Part shown: in pieces, positions 56,060 through 64,000 of the stretch | Layout of the letters: each line of letters begins with the position of its first letter | How positions within the stretch are numbered: the first letter of the stretch is position 1 | Assembly (NCBI GenBank): GCA_001404055.1 | Contig: CXTY01000039.1 | Location: 277,240-341,239 of the forward strand | From: Roseibium album | GTDB taxonomy: Bacteria; Pseudomonadota; Alphaproteobacteria; Rhizobiales; Stappiaceae | Reading direction: 5' to 3' | Length of the DNA: 64,000 nucleotides | The notes under the pieces: generated by a model | Databases searched by the model: none | What the model saw: only the letters and a program-made list of their open reading frames with translations | What the model was told of the DNA's origin: nothing | Translations under genes and position numbers: made by a program

Positions 56060-56481
56060 ATGACAACCGGAGCGCTTACCCCACAGAAATTAACTCAAGT
56101 GGCCTGCAAATCAGGTCGGGATGCAATCGAAAGCCCGTGGCCATTTGATTTGATGGGATATTGACCAGATCGGCAAAGTGAGATTCTGGCCTGCGAAGTG
56201 GAAAAGTCCGACGATGAAATCGGGAATCTCGTCAAAGAAATGATGCGCTTTTGTACGACCCGCGCCCTCACTGAAGACCCGGAAATACAGACAACAAAAA
56301 ATGCTTACAGGAAAGTCGTTGGTATTCGTCGATCATGGCCATCTTTGTTTTGGGCTTTGGGCCCTGCGGGAAATGGACAATTGTTCAGGAAAATCGCACG
56401 ACCAATGACGAGATATTCTCATTGGTTCCGGAGGCATTTGATAAACTTCGCTACAGTTCCGATTTAGGCACGACCGGTTAG
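56060..56481 (+). pseudogene. Decayed small gene with stop codon and frameshift
   Basis: A perfect ribosome site (TTGGAGGATATTA) precedes ATG 56060 and a protein-like start, MTTGALTPQKLTQVACKSGR. A TGA at 56162-56164 interrupts it (a Trp codon before mutation would fit), but the same frame continues with RQSEILACEVEKSDDEIGN ... TEDPEIQTTKNAYRK. After about 56320 the protein-like frame switches to one starting MAIFVLGFGPCGKW and ending SSDLGTTG at 56481. Together about 140 codons. No family recognised. Confidence 0.4.
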
Positions 56482-56561
56482 ATGCCTAGAGGGCCTGACC
56501 TGGAAAACCAAGCGCTACACACGGCCAAAGTCCAGACCTGAAAAACAATCACAACTCCTAT

Positions 56562-56603
56562 CAAAAAAAATTCCGGCGCCGGGATTTCAAACCCGGCGCC
56601 GGA
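56562..56603 (-). terminator. Strong terminator of the primase operon
   Basis: A 12-bp perfect stem, TCCGGCGCCGGG / CCCGGCGCCGGA, with an ATTTCAAA loop, followed on the minus strand by AATTTTTTTT. It lies 27 bases past the primase stop at 56630. Confidence 0.92.
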
Positions 56604-56629
56604 CATCTGCAATTCGCAACTGAAGCTTC

Positions 56630-58798
56630 CTACGACTGAACCAATTTCAAGATAATCAGTCGCTTTTCTGCGGTTTTCTGCCTCGTCACGTGGATGCCCT
56701 TGTGTCTCAGAAGCGGTGCCGCGCGGTCGACAGCGTTGCCAAGGGCATTGGGTTTGGCGGGCCAGAAGCGAGAGCGGCGCATGTCATCTGCGATGATCAG
56801 ATTGAGCTCTGCAAGCAATTCAGTCGCCGTTCCCTCCCAACCGTTTGTCGGGTGCTGCGTCTTGATGAACTTTTCGATTGCAACAGCAACCGGATCGCCC
56901 TCAAAAACCGCCTCCGATGTCGTCTGCCTGTTGGCGTTGTAGGCCTTCATGAAGTCACCAGCCTCCCAGCCAAGTCCCGGTTCGCAGGCAATCACGAGGC
57001 GAGCAAAATCCGCCATGCGTGGCGGATTTTCGACTTTTGTCTCGTCATAGCGGCGAACAGCAGAGGACATTGCATCCAACAGAGCCCCGAGAATACCCGG
57101 CAGGACTTCATTCCATTGCTGCCAGAGATCATCTTCCGACTGTCGGTTTGCTTCGTCGATCTGGAGAAGCCGCACGGTCACGGCCCGGTCCGCGAGGTCG
57201 GCACGATCTGTCAGGCTTGGAATGCCATTCAGCAGTACCGGTCGCGCCCCCCGAAACCAGAACGGTTCAGCATCGGTGTGGAGCTTGCGCATCATGATGT
57301 TCGACCCGGTTGCCAATCGGCAAATCGCATCTGAAAACCAGGATTCCACACTCGACACATTGTCGAAGGAAAGTACAAGCCCGCATTTCGACTGAACAAC
57401 GAGGTCTTTACTGTTTCGCGGCTCGGTCAAGACTGGAACGTCCGTTGGATCGACCAGCGTGCGTATAAAACGGGTGATCATCGTTTTGCCGCTGCCCTGC
57501 TCACCGCCCAGAGCCAGAACAGGATAGGCGCTCGCACGCCCCCAAAGCACTGCGACCAACCATGCAACGATCAGCCGGTAGTCGTCATCTTCGGCATTCA
57601 CAAACTGGCGAAACTCCTCGATCAGATAACCGTGCTCCGGCTCAGGAAAAGCCAACATCGTTTCACTGCGGATGAATTTGACTGGTGGGTCAGTGATCAC
57701 CTCCCAACCATGCGCCGTGATCTTGATGGCTCGCCAGCCGTCATCGCAAAGGTCCAACCAGCTGGCATCGTCGGCCCAGCCCGTACGCATCATCGCCTGG
57801 TGGCAAGGGCCATCTTCAATTGCGCGAACGCTCAAGACACGAAGAACGTCTGTCAGCAATTGGCCTGCGGCGGCACCACCAGTGGCCTTATAAAAACGAC
57901 CTATCGCCCACCGTTGAAACGCCGCGCTTTCAATGCGCAAGTGTTCCTTGTGGCCGTTCACCTCAATTGTGGCATAAGCCGTTTTCTCCGGAGAGTGCCA
58001 CAATTCGGCACCTTCAAGTGCTGCCAGGAGAGCGTCGCGCTGCTTGAGTGCCTTACGTTTACCGGTGTGGGCTTCCTCAGATTTTTGCTTGTCGGGCTCC
58101 TTGGCTTTGGTGTTGCCCGCCACGGAAGTCGCCGCTTTGACCAGATCAAGCGCCTGTTCTGCAGTCCAGCCGTCTTCAACCGCATCAGCTGCATCCCAGC
58201 CTGCCGGCACATCGCCAGGAGGCACCAAGACAGAAACAAGCTCAACACCCGCTTCCTTCAGGAGGCGGGCAACCGTTTCTGCATAAGTCTGGCCAGGCTC
58301 ATCCGCATCCGGCCAGAGGATAACCGTGCGCCCTTTCAAGGTGGACCAGTCAGCCTTTGCGGCAGACTTCGAACCACCGGGCGACGTCATGCAGACGAAC
58401 TGGGGCAATAGCACCTGGGCCGCATCGGCAGACTTCTCACCTTCGGCAACGAGCACCGGTTCGTCCGGATTTGCGGCAAGACGCTCAAGACCGTAGAGCG
58501 GACGTGGTGCTGGCCACATCTCCCAACGCCAGGTGAGTGCATCACCCTGCTGGAAAAGGCAGAGCGGACGAAAGCTCTTTGCACCGTCCTTTTGCTCGAA
58601 ACGGTAAATGAAACCGAGCAGTTCACCCGCCGTATTGCGGTAGGCCCATGTCGTGCTGGGCACACCAAGAGTAGGATGCTGGCTGGGAGGAACAGGCGCG
58701 TTAGCAGGAACAGGCATGACAACGCTCCGGGACGACGTGCCGGCAGGGCCTTCGTTTTTGCTGGTGTTAGCGAGCGGTTCAAAGGGGTTTCTATGCAT
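56630..58798 (-). CDS. Toprim-plus-helicase replication protein of an integrative element
   Basis: A 722-residue protein. Its N-terminal half has a Toprim domain (VAEGEKSADAA with the acidic residue; TVILWPDADEPG for the DxD). A linker rich in Lys/Glu follows (about 220-250), then a P-loop ATPase with LALGGEQGSGKTMITRFIR as Walker A and VLSFDNVSS near Walker B, in the D5/primase-helicase style of phage and ICE proteins. It overlaps the short zinc-finger-like gene upstream by eight bases. Together they look like a split primase. Confidence 0.85.
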   Translation of the reverse strand: MHRNPFEPLANTSKNEGPAGTSSRSVVMPVPANAPVPPSQHPTLGVPSTTWAYRNTAGELLGFIYRFEQKDGAKSFRPLCLFQQGDALTWRWEMWPAPRPLYGLERLAANPDEPVLVAEGEKSADAAQVLLPQFVCMTSPGGSKSAAKADWSTLKGRTVILWPDADEPGQTYAETVARLLKEAGVELVSVLVPPGDVPAGWDAADAVEDGWTAEQALDLVKAATSVAGNTKAKEPDKQKSEEAHTGKRKALKQRDALLAALEGAELWHSPEKTAYATIEVNGHKEHLRIESAAFQRWAIGRFYKATGGAAAGQLLTDVLRVLSVRAIEDGPCHQAMMRTGWADDASWLDLCDDGWRAIKITAHGWEVITDPPVKFIRSETMLAFPEPEHGYLIEEFRQFVNAEDDDYRLIVAWLVAVLWGRASAYPVLALGGEQGSGKTMITRFIRTLVDPTDVPVLTEPRNSKDLVVQSKCGLVLSFDNVSSVESWFSDAICRLATGSNIMMRKLHTDAEPFWFRGARPVLLNGIPSLTDRADLADRAVTVRLLQIDEANRQSEDDLWQQWNEVLPGILGALLDAMSSAVRRYDETKVENPPRMADFARLVIACEPGLGWEAGDFMKAYNANRQTTSEAVFEGDPVAVAIEKFIKTQHPTNGWEGTATELLAELNLIIADDMRRSRFWPAKPNALGNAVDRAAPLLRHKGIHVTRQKTAEKRLIILKLVQS

Positions 58799-59099
58799 GA
58801 GGATTGACCCCCAACATTGCTGCGATTTTCAGCGCAGCGTCTTTCTGAGAATGATCGAAGAGAAAAGCCGCGAGGCTGACGAAGTCGCCGCCACAGTCAC
58901 CGGTGGCGAAGTCGCCCCAGCAGCCCGTGACGGTGTTTACCTTGAAGCTGCCACGCCGGTGGTCGGCGCGGCGTGGATTAAGAGCAACCCACTCAGAGCC
59001 TTCCCGGTGTCCGTCCGGCAACCAGTGCTTCACCAGCTGATCGGCGTGAAGAAGCGCTGCATCGGAAATACGGCGGAAGTCGATGGCGTGATGGGGCAT
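58791..59099 (-). CDS. CHC2-like primase accessory protein
   Basis: A 102-residue protein from the ATG at 59099 (AGGA six bases upstream). FKVNTVTGCWGDFATGDCGGDFVSLAAFLF resembles the CHC2 zinc-binding part of DnaG-type primases, but only some of the metal ligands are there. It is followed at once by the Toprim-helicase gene, consistent with a two-gene primase. The longer frame to 59222 overlaps the AlpA-like gene. Confidence 0.7.
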   Translation of the reverse strand: MPHHAIDFRRISDAALLHADQLVKHWLPDGHREGSEWVALNPRRADHRRGSFKVNTVTGCWGDFATGDCGGDFVSLAAFLFDHSQKDAALKIAAMLGVNPHA

Positions 59100-59218
59100 T
59101 GTTTTTCCTTTTTCTGACGTTTGACCAAACCGGCGATCACAGCTCTTCATCTCCGTTTGATCAGAGAGCTGCGCGAACCGGTTCTGGTGTTTGACGGGAA
59201 ATGAAAATGGGGCGCTCA

Positions 59219-59440
59219 TCATGGCGCCCCTGCTTCGCTGGTGGAGTTTTTGAGATTCCCTTGAACGAACTCATCAAGGTCACACTGGCGATAACGTACC
59301 GCGCGGCCTAGGCGAATGAACTTCAATTCGCCGCCCTTAACGCGCCAGGACTGGAGAGTCCGGACGCTGATACCAAGAATCTCGGCGACTTCCTTTTCGT
59401 TCAAAAGTCGTCCGGTCTGGTTTGATGCAGATGCATGCAC
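59219..59440 (-). CDS. AlpA-like excisionase/helix-turn-helix protein
   Basis: A 73-residue MerR-type winged-helix protein: LLNEKEVAEILGISVRTLQSWRVKGGELKFIRLGRAVRYRQCDLDEFV is the classical excisionase-family fold (helix-turn-helix plus wing). GTG start. As the first small gene of the element module it likely controls excision or the primase genes. The integrase partner was not found in the window. Confidence 0.88.
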   Translation of the reverse strand: MHASASNQTGRLLNEKEVAEILGISVRTLQSWRVKGGELKFIRLGRAVRYRQCDLDEFVQGNLKNSTSEAGAP

Positions 59441-59539
59441 TGTTTGCGCTCCTTTGCTGTTTCAAACAAAGGAACGCTGCAGCAGATTGATGATTTCCGG
59501 CAGTGAAAAGGGGGGAAAATCGTTTTCCCCCCTCTAGTT

Positions 59540-60352
59540 CTAATTCTTTTTGACGTGGCTCCAGAGCATGGGATGAAAGTGCCTCAAACGAGCCTGAGCT
59601 TGCTCTTCGTCTGGTATCAATCCTCCCAGCTCTTCAATTGCTCGAAGATACATTCTTGCGAGTTCAGCGCCAGTTTCAGGATGGCCTTCATTTCCAAGAA
59701 TAATCACCAGACGTTGAAATGCTTCATCCCAAGCGTACGTTGGATTGCGCCCACCTTTTGATTTTGTATCTTGCATTAATTGAGGGTTCCGGTCGTCAGA
59801 ATCTCGAGCGTCTGTCGAGAGCCAAAGCCGGATTGCCTCGATCTTAGGATGCCACTGTCCGTTGCGTCGTTCGACTAGCTGGCTTTCCATTACATGAATT
59901 CGGAGTTCGTTTGACTCCCAGTAGATCCTGTCAATTTCTTCGATTGGTGACCCGGTAGTAGCGTTTCCAACGGCGGTTATTCTTCCTGCCCGAAGATGGT
60001 TGACCAACTGATTGTAACGGCGAAACACAGCCTCGAAAGCTAAACGAAATTCGTCTGGCAGAGCAGAAGTATACTGAGATCTGCCATTCACACGTTTCCC
60101 TGCTCTATGACGTGGTGCGCAAAGCGCTCTAGCGTAGGCTTCGGCGTTTAGTTCCAGCGGCCATCTGCCAGCCTCAACCCATTTTGCTATTGCACGCAAA
60201 GTAGACGGAAAGTCACGCCGAAGGTCCGAGGCTGACGTGATTCTTTTGGCCACTTCGGGATCTTTCAAAACAAAACCCTCGAAGGCGTGTCTAAAGGTAG
60301 ACCCATCGATTATCGCTAGTTCTGCAGCATGTTCATCGCTCGAATTCGTCAT
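59540..60352 (-). CDS. Orphan protein of the mobile region
   Basis: A 270-residue cytoplasmic protein with no recognised family. The N-terminal part is acidic and helical; the middle has ITAVGNATTGSPIEEIDRIYW and HPKIEAIRLW, and the C-terminal part (YAWDEAFQRLVIILGNEGHPETGAELARM) looks like a DNA-binding or regulatory helical domain common in islands. Same strand as the AlpA-like gene, 99 bases upstream of it. Confidence 0.6.
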   Translation of the reverse strand: MTNSSDEHAAELAIIDGSTFRHAFEGFVLKDPEVAKRITSASDLRRDFPSTLRAIAKWVEAGRWPLELNAEAYARALCAPRHRAGKRVNGRSQYTSALPDEFRLAFEAVFRRYNQLVNHLRAGRITAVGNATTGSPIEEIDRIYWESNELRIHVMESQLVERRNGQWHPKIEAIRLWLSTDARDSDDRNPQLMQDTKSKGGRNPTYAWDEAFQRLVIILGNEGHPETGAELARMYLRAIEELGGLIPDEEQAQARLRHFHPMLWSHVKKN

Positions 60353-60386
60353 GGTCCTCCCGCCCGAACTGGCCCTTCAGCCGCTC

Positions 60387-61334
60387 TCACGAAGCGTCGC
60401 AGCTCACGCGATACCTCTCCCCCGCCTTTTCGATGAGTGAAAACATGATTGCGCGGGCTACCGCATTGCCACCTTCGATGGCGGGCCCGGTCGTCGCAAC
60501 ATCAGGATTGTCCAGAAACTCATCAAGCAGACCAGGATGATGCGCTTTCAGGAAAACACCGAGCAACGCTACCGTGGTCATCCCTTTGCTTTCGTCTCCG
60601 CTTAACAGGTAGGTCCCACTCTTCCTGGAAACGCCAAGGGTATCGGCAAATTCACTTTCCGGTGCCGACTTTTGCTCGAGCGCCTTGAGCTCATTTTTCA
60701 GCACCTTCAGATCGTCGGCGGAATTGGAAGCGATCACCTGTTCCAACTCTCCATAGGCAGCACAGGCGTTCGCGTCGAACGCGGAGCTTTTTGCGCTTTG
60801 CAATTTTAGATTGTCGGAAGTTTGAGCGGGCCCGCTTTCGGTCTTTCCTTGCTGCTCGGGGCAGCTCCGAAATGGTTGATATAAACCTCCAACAAAAAAT
60901 AAACTGTCGGGGAAACGTGCCTTACGTTTTACCTGATAGAGGTCATACAATTTTGTGTAGGTGTCTGGATCAGAGATATCGGAAACACATATGTCTGTAA
61001 TGTTCTCCAGCCCGATCAGCTTTCGAGTTTCGACTGCCTTTTCCGCAGCGATCTGGAAGCAGGTCCAGGTGCTCGCGATTGTCTCGTTTTGCGCCGAGCA
61101 GATTTCGATTACCGGTGCTGCCGAGGTGCCGTAATAGGCTTTGGACCTTGCAATCTCCAGCATTTCATAAGCAACGGCCCCTTTCTTGAGGCAATCCGGC
61201 AACTTCGAGGCATTGCCTGCAGCACTGCACTCCTCAATTACGGCCTTTGGAATTGCACCCTGGGCCGACGCAATAGAAGAAAATGCTGTCGCGAGAGCCA
61301 GGGTCAGCCAAGATAGAGTTCGGAAATTGCGCAA
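60387..61334 (-). CDS. Exported orphan protein with TTG start
   Basis: A 315-residue exported protein. The TTG at 61334 (MRNFRTLSWLTLALATAF) has CGGAG seven bases upstream and gives a clean signal peptide ending SAQG; the in-frame ATG-less extension to 61430 has no such features. Several Cys (EECSAA, PDCLKK, EICSAQ, WTCFQ, SDICVS) suggest disulfides. No family recognised. Confidence 0.68.
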   Translation of the reverse strand: MRNFRTLSWLTLALATAFSSIASAQGAIPKAVIEECSAAGNASKLPDCLKKGAVAYEMLEIARSKAYYGTSAAPVIEICSAQNETIASTWTCFQIAAEKAVETRKLIGLENITDICVSDISDPDTYTKLYDLYQVKRKARFPDSLFFVGGLYQPFRSCPEQQGKTESGPAQTSDNLKLQSAKSSAFDANACAAYGELEQVIASNSADDLKVLKNELKALEQKSAPESEFADTLGVSRKSGTYLLSGDESKGMTTVALLGVFLKAHHPGLLDEFLDNPDVATTGPAIEGGNAVARAIMFSLIEKAGERYRVSCDAS

Positions 61335-62184
61335 AACATTGCTCCGATGCTTGGTCTCTTTGCTATTGGTCGCAGAATGTAAGCCTACAACCACACTACT
61401 TGGGCGGCAATCACCATCCTCACAACACAAAAAACTTCAGAACAGCCAACCTATTGCAACTGAACGACGAGCAAGATTATCCGCGTAGTCGCATCGCGTT
61501 ACCTCGACCATGCATGAAGGCTCTGATGGCAAAGGCCTAATCGCGCCACTGCCTTTTCGCCAACGCTTCCCTCAGACGCGAGAGCGACTGTGCAATGGGT
61601 CGAGCGAGCCAGCGAGACTTGCGGGTAACTTACTTGCGGTGGTTTGTTTCAACCAAAAAGCGAATGCGGGTTGCTTGTCATAAGTACCAATATGGTTAAT
61701 GTTCTGCGATCTGCCGGGAAGAGGCGCCTGGTGGTGGTGGGAATTGGTTGTGGGAGCTTATGGCTCCGGCAGGGAAGAGCGACGGGGCCAGCGGGTTTGG
61801 CCGGAACGTTGCCATTGAAGGAGCGAAGTGGACAGGGGCGTCAGGGATCTCTCCGGGATAGCAGATCAAGCGTCTGCTAACCGGGAACGCGCGCAGCTTG
61901 ATGCGCCGCGGCCGCTGACCGAGGCGGCAGGTGATCGTTCGGGCGCTGATGGCAAGCCGAACAACATGATTGTGCGCCTGGACAATGGTTCTGAGGCCGA
62001 TTGGCTGGCCGCCTGTTATCTGGCACGTGAGGCGCATCAGAACACGATTTTCCGAGACATATCTTTTGCTGAAGAAGGAGCACGGTCGATCTATGGCCGG
62101 GCATGCAAGGATTCTTGCAGAGTAAAAGGCTGACGAATAAAAGGTATCAGCATACGGTCTTGTTATTTAAATCCAGGTGACTAA
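61335..62184. other. Mostly gene-free stretch with an acetyltransferase remnant
   Basis: 850 bases, of which only the GNAT-like fragment at 61828-62133 looks coding. The part at 61450-61640 holds no supported feature. Confidence 0.5.
61828..62133 (+). pseudogene. Truncated GNAT acetyltransferase remnant
   Basis: The C-terminal half of a 101-residue frame reads DWLAACYLAREAHQNTIFRDISFAEEGARSIYGRAC, which resembles the first helices of small GNAT enzymes carried by phages and islands, but the acetyl-CoA motif is missing and the frame stops after SCRVKG. Probably a fragment. Confidence 0.4.
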
Positions 62185-62370
62185 ATGAAGAAACGAAAAC
62201 TAAAAAAATGGGATTATATAGGTTTTATTTCACTATGGTCAGTATTTATTGTTGGAAAATTGGCCGGATCTGAGTCTCATTACTTAGATAAACTTCTTTT
62301 GGTGCTGGTAGTGCTAACTTGTTTGAATATCTACGCGGTGATTTCAACCATCTTTGGAACAGAAGAATAA
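62185..62370 (+). CDS. Small membrane protein
   Basis: 61 residues with a basic N-terminus (MKKRKLKKWDY) and two hydrophobic segments (IGFISLWSVFIVGKLAG; LDKLLLVLVVLTCLNIYAVISTIFG). AGGTGA lies four bases before the ATG. AT-rich, like the large gene that follows 68 bases downstream; the two may belong together. Confidence 0.7.
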   Translation: MKKRKLKKWDYIGFISLWSVFIVGKLAGSESHYLDKLLLVLVVLTCLNIYAVISTIFGTEE

Positions 62371-62438
62371 GAGTATTTAAGCCTATTCGCCATTTTGACG
62401 ATAGGCCAACAATTTAAGGATTAAACAGGGTTGTCACT

Positions 62439-64000
62439 ATGAACGAGAACTATTGGCGAACCGGATCTGCTTTGAACGGCATAAACGATGTATTCGGTGG
62501 CGGGAAAGCTTTTTGGACCGACAGAGGCATTCATGTATACAGCCCTTTGCCAAATAATAAACTATTTAGTCTGCTTTCCGAAAGCGCTCATCAATTTCAT
62601 GATACAATAAAAGGTCAATATGGGAATATAATAAGTGTGAGGGGCGGAGTATTAGACGATATAAGAGGAACAAAAGCTGCAGGTCAATTTGCTGCCAAAT
62701 ATGCACCACCTGTTGAAATCTATTTTCGCTTTGCTGATGATGATGGATTTACTTTAAAGGACGGACTGGCCGTTTCTGGAGGTTTAGCTGCGAGTTACGC
62801 AACTGCCGCCGCAATAACCGCAACAGCTGCTGGAACAGTCGGTACAGTAGGTGCAGCTGCCATCGCGTGGCCAGCCACCTTCGCAGCAGGAGTTGGTGTT
62901 GCGGTTTCGTTCGTCATAGACTCACTGCCAATCCCAGACCTACCTGATCCGGCTCCGTCTTTCCCCCACAACAGCGGCATTGGCTTTCAAACAATCAACC
63001 CAAGCACCGCCTATGTGCCGAGCAAACAAGAAATTACGCCAATAGAAATAACAAATGTAAATCCATTTGGAGATAGTAAAATACAAGGGCTGGGAGGGAG
63101 ATTTTTTGATCACCCAAAGACGTTATCCCAAATAACGTCGCCTGACCGGGACGTATATCTAGAGTTTGTTAATAGTAACGGTACAAGGGTAATCGAAAAT
63201 CACAGTAAAGGTATTGAGAAAAACTCCCTAGTCACCACCAGGGTAACAATTGATAAAAACGGAAATGTTAAAAAAGAATATTTCACAACGGCAGTTTCGG
63301 ATATTTCCGAAACACTAGACCATATGCGTGGTCTCGATGCCAGCGTAAGCACCACATACCAGGGAATACAGATTGGTAAGGCTATAGGTCGTGACGTTCG
63401 GCAAAAGTTCATTGAAGACGCACTAAGTAACGGTTACTCCAAGAAACAGATAATTGGCGGGGCACAATCAGGTCTACTGATTGATGGTCCTGAAAAAGTC
63501 TTCGACATATCAATAAATAAGCCTGCTGCTCCTTCGGGTGTTATCCAAAATACTAGCGCGGCGCAGACTCAAAACAACGCAAACGACAATCCAAACTCTA
63601 GCCACAACAATGGTGATGGCGATCGTGGTGACACTAATCCAGGCTATGAAGGTGGTGGAAGCTCAGGCGATTATCAGGGCAGTTACTCCGATAGTTATAA
63701 CGGAGGTGGCGGCCACGGGTACAGCGGCGGCGGTGGTGACTTTTCTGAAAACATGAGCTGCTTTGTAGCTGGCACCCCAATCCTTCTTGCGGACGGCTCC
63801 GAAAAACCCATCGAGAAAATCCAGCTTGAAGACCAGGTGATGGCGTTCGACGGCCTTGGCGCGCTTCAGCCAGGCGAAGTCACTGATTTGTTCATTCACG
63901 GCAAGCGCAAGGTGCTGGATGTTGATGGCGTTCTGGCAACGCCCGAGCATCCTTTTCTGCTCCCGGATGGCAGCTACCAGCCAATTGGCAATCTCTCGGT
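62439..64000 (+). CDS. Hint-domain (hedgehog/intein-like) protein, cut by window end
   Basis: Open from the ATG at 62439 to the window end, over 520 residues, no stop. Residues 1-120 are unassigned; 120-165 form an Ala/Gly hydrophobic stretch; 170-395 are unassigned and AT-rich; 405-438 are Gly/Ser/Tyr-rich; from Cys441 a Hint domain starts (SCFVAGTPILLADGSEKPIEKI) with the second block ATPEHPFLLPDG. The Cys at the start and the TxxH fit a self-splicing or self-cleaving fold. Such proteins include polymorphic toxins whose C-terminus, beyond the window, would carry the toxin. Codon use changes at about 63750. Confidence 0.75.
   Translation, partial: MNENYWRTGSALNGINDVFGGGKAFWTDRGIHVYSPLPNNKLFSLLSESAHQFHDTIKGQYGNIISVRGGVLDDIRGTKAAGQFAAKYAPPVEIYFRFADDDGFTLKDGLAVSGGLAASYATAAAITATAAGTVGTVGAAAIAWPATFAAGVGVAVSFVIDSLPIPDLPDPAPSFPHNSGIGFQTINPSTAYVPSKQEITPIEITNVNPFGDSKIQGLGGRFFDHPKTLSQITSPDRDVYLEFVNSNGTRVIENHSKGIEKNSLVTTRVTIDKNGNVKKEYFTTAVSDISETLDHMRGLDASVSTTYQGIQIGKAIGRDVRQKFIEDALSNGYSKKQIIGGAQSGLLIDGPEKVFDISINKPAAPSGVIQNTSAAQTQNNANDNPNSSHNNGDGDRGDTNPGYEGGGSSGDYQGSYSDSYNGGGGHGYSGGGGDFSENMSCFVAGTPILLADGSEKPIEKIQLEDQVMAFDGLGALQPGEVTDLFIHGKRKVLDVDGVLATPEHPFLLPDGSYQPIGNLS

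Larger units (their letters stand above)
55880..56629. other. Stretch holding a decayed gene and a terminator
   Basis: 750 bases between an orphan gene and the primase operon. It contains the probable pseudogene at 56060-56481 and the primase terminator at 56562-56603; no intact gene is seen. Confidence 0.6.

Noticed and set aside
56162..56164. TGA as a selenocysteine codon
   Set aside because: No SECIS-like element or selenoprotein family is visible, and there is also a frame change downstream, so decay is simpler.
56690..58411. Several plus-strand frames antisense to the primase gene (for example 57632-58411)
   Set aside because: The minus-strand gene has Toprim and P-loop motifs; the plus-strand translations have none.
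50846..64000. A second copy of the tRNA-Arg 3' end as attR
   Set aside because: I looked for the T-arm and acceptor sequence downstream and did not find it inside the window.
1..64000. CRISPR arrays, rRNA genes and complete insertion sequences
   Set aside because: No regularly spaced repeats, no rRNA core sequences and no transposase frames were seen.

Overview
The window reads as a chromosomal segment of an alphaproteobacterium. The gene families (DUF2794, RpoH2-type sigma-32, CarD, a Suv3-like helicase with an S4 gene and a 7Fe ferredoxin, an Irr-type box, alphaproteobacterial C-P lyase order, GTTC-N7-GTTC SOS-like sites) fit Hyphomicrobiales, perhaps the Stappiaceae (Roseibium/Labrenzia); the family-level placement is inference. 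No rRNA and no CRISPR array were seen.

Layout. 1-12.5 kb holds housekeeping and envelope genes: a cut-off aldo/keto reductase, a TesA-type esterase divergent from a two-gene ABC exporter-like unit, an exported orphan, a Bax-inhibitor-1 protein, DUF2794, a GNAT enzyme, inorganic pyrophosphatase, a zincin, DsbB, a DedA-like protein, tRNA-Leu(CAA) and a cupin. 12.6-16.2 kb holds a CYTH-CHAD protein and a secreted caspase-like protein with a peptidoglycan-binding domain. 16.4-24.6 kb is a complete C-P lyase locus: phnF divergent from phnGHIJKL-DUF1045-phnMN, with a palindromic PhnF-type operator between the two units. An AsmA-family protein converges on it.

27.6-32.7 kb is an iron-linked operon (imelysin, di-heme cytochrome, second imelysin, DUF1513) behind an Irr-like box. 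33-37.2 kb carries TerB, a GT87-type membrane enzyme, a glutamine amidotransferase, an orphan membrane protein and a cytochrome P460. 37.4-50.6 kb holds pyruvate carboxylase, an 820-base regulatory-looking gap with duplicated SOS-like motifs, the helicase / S4 / ferredoxin cluster, carD, rpoH2, an M48 lipoprotein and an SNase-like protein.

From tRNA-Arg(CCT) at 50.85 kb to the right edge the content changes to a mosaic accessory region, probably an integrated island. It contains HEPN-like orphan genes, a decayed gene, a split primase/helicase module with an AlpA-like regulator, orphan genes, a truncated acetyltransferase, and a large Hint-domain protein cut by the window end. No integrase or second att repeat was found, so the island probably extends beyond the window.
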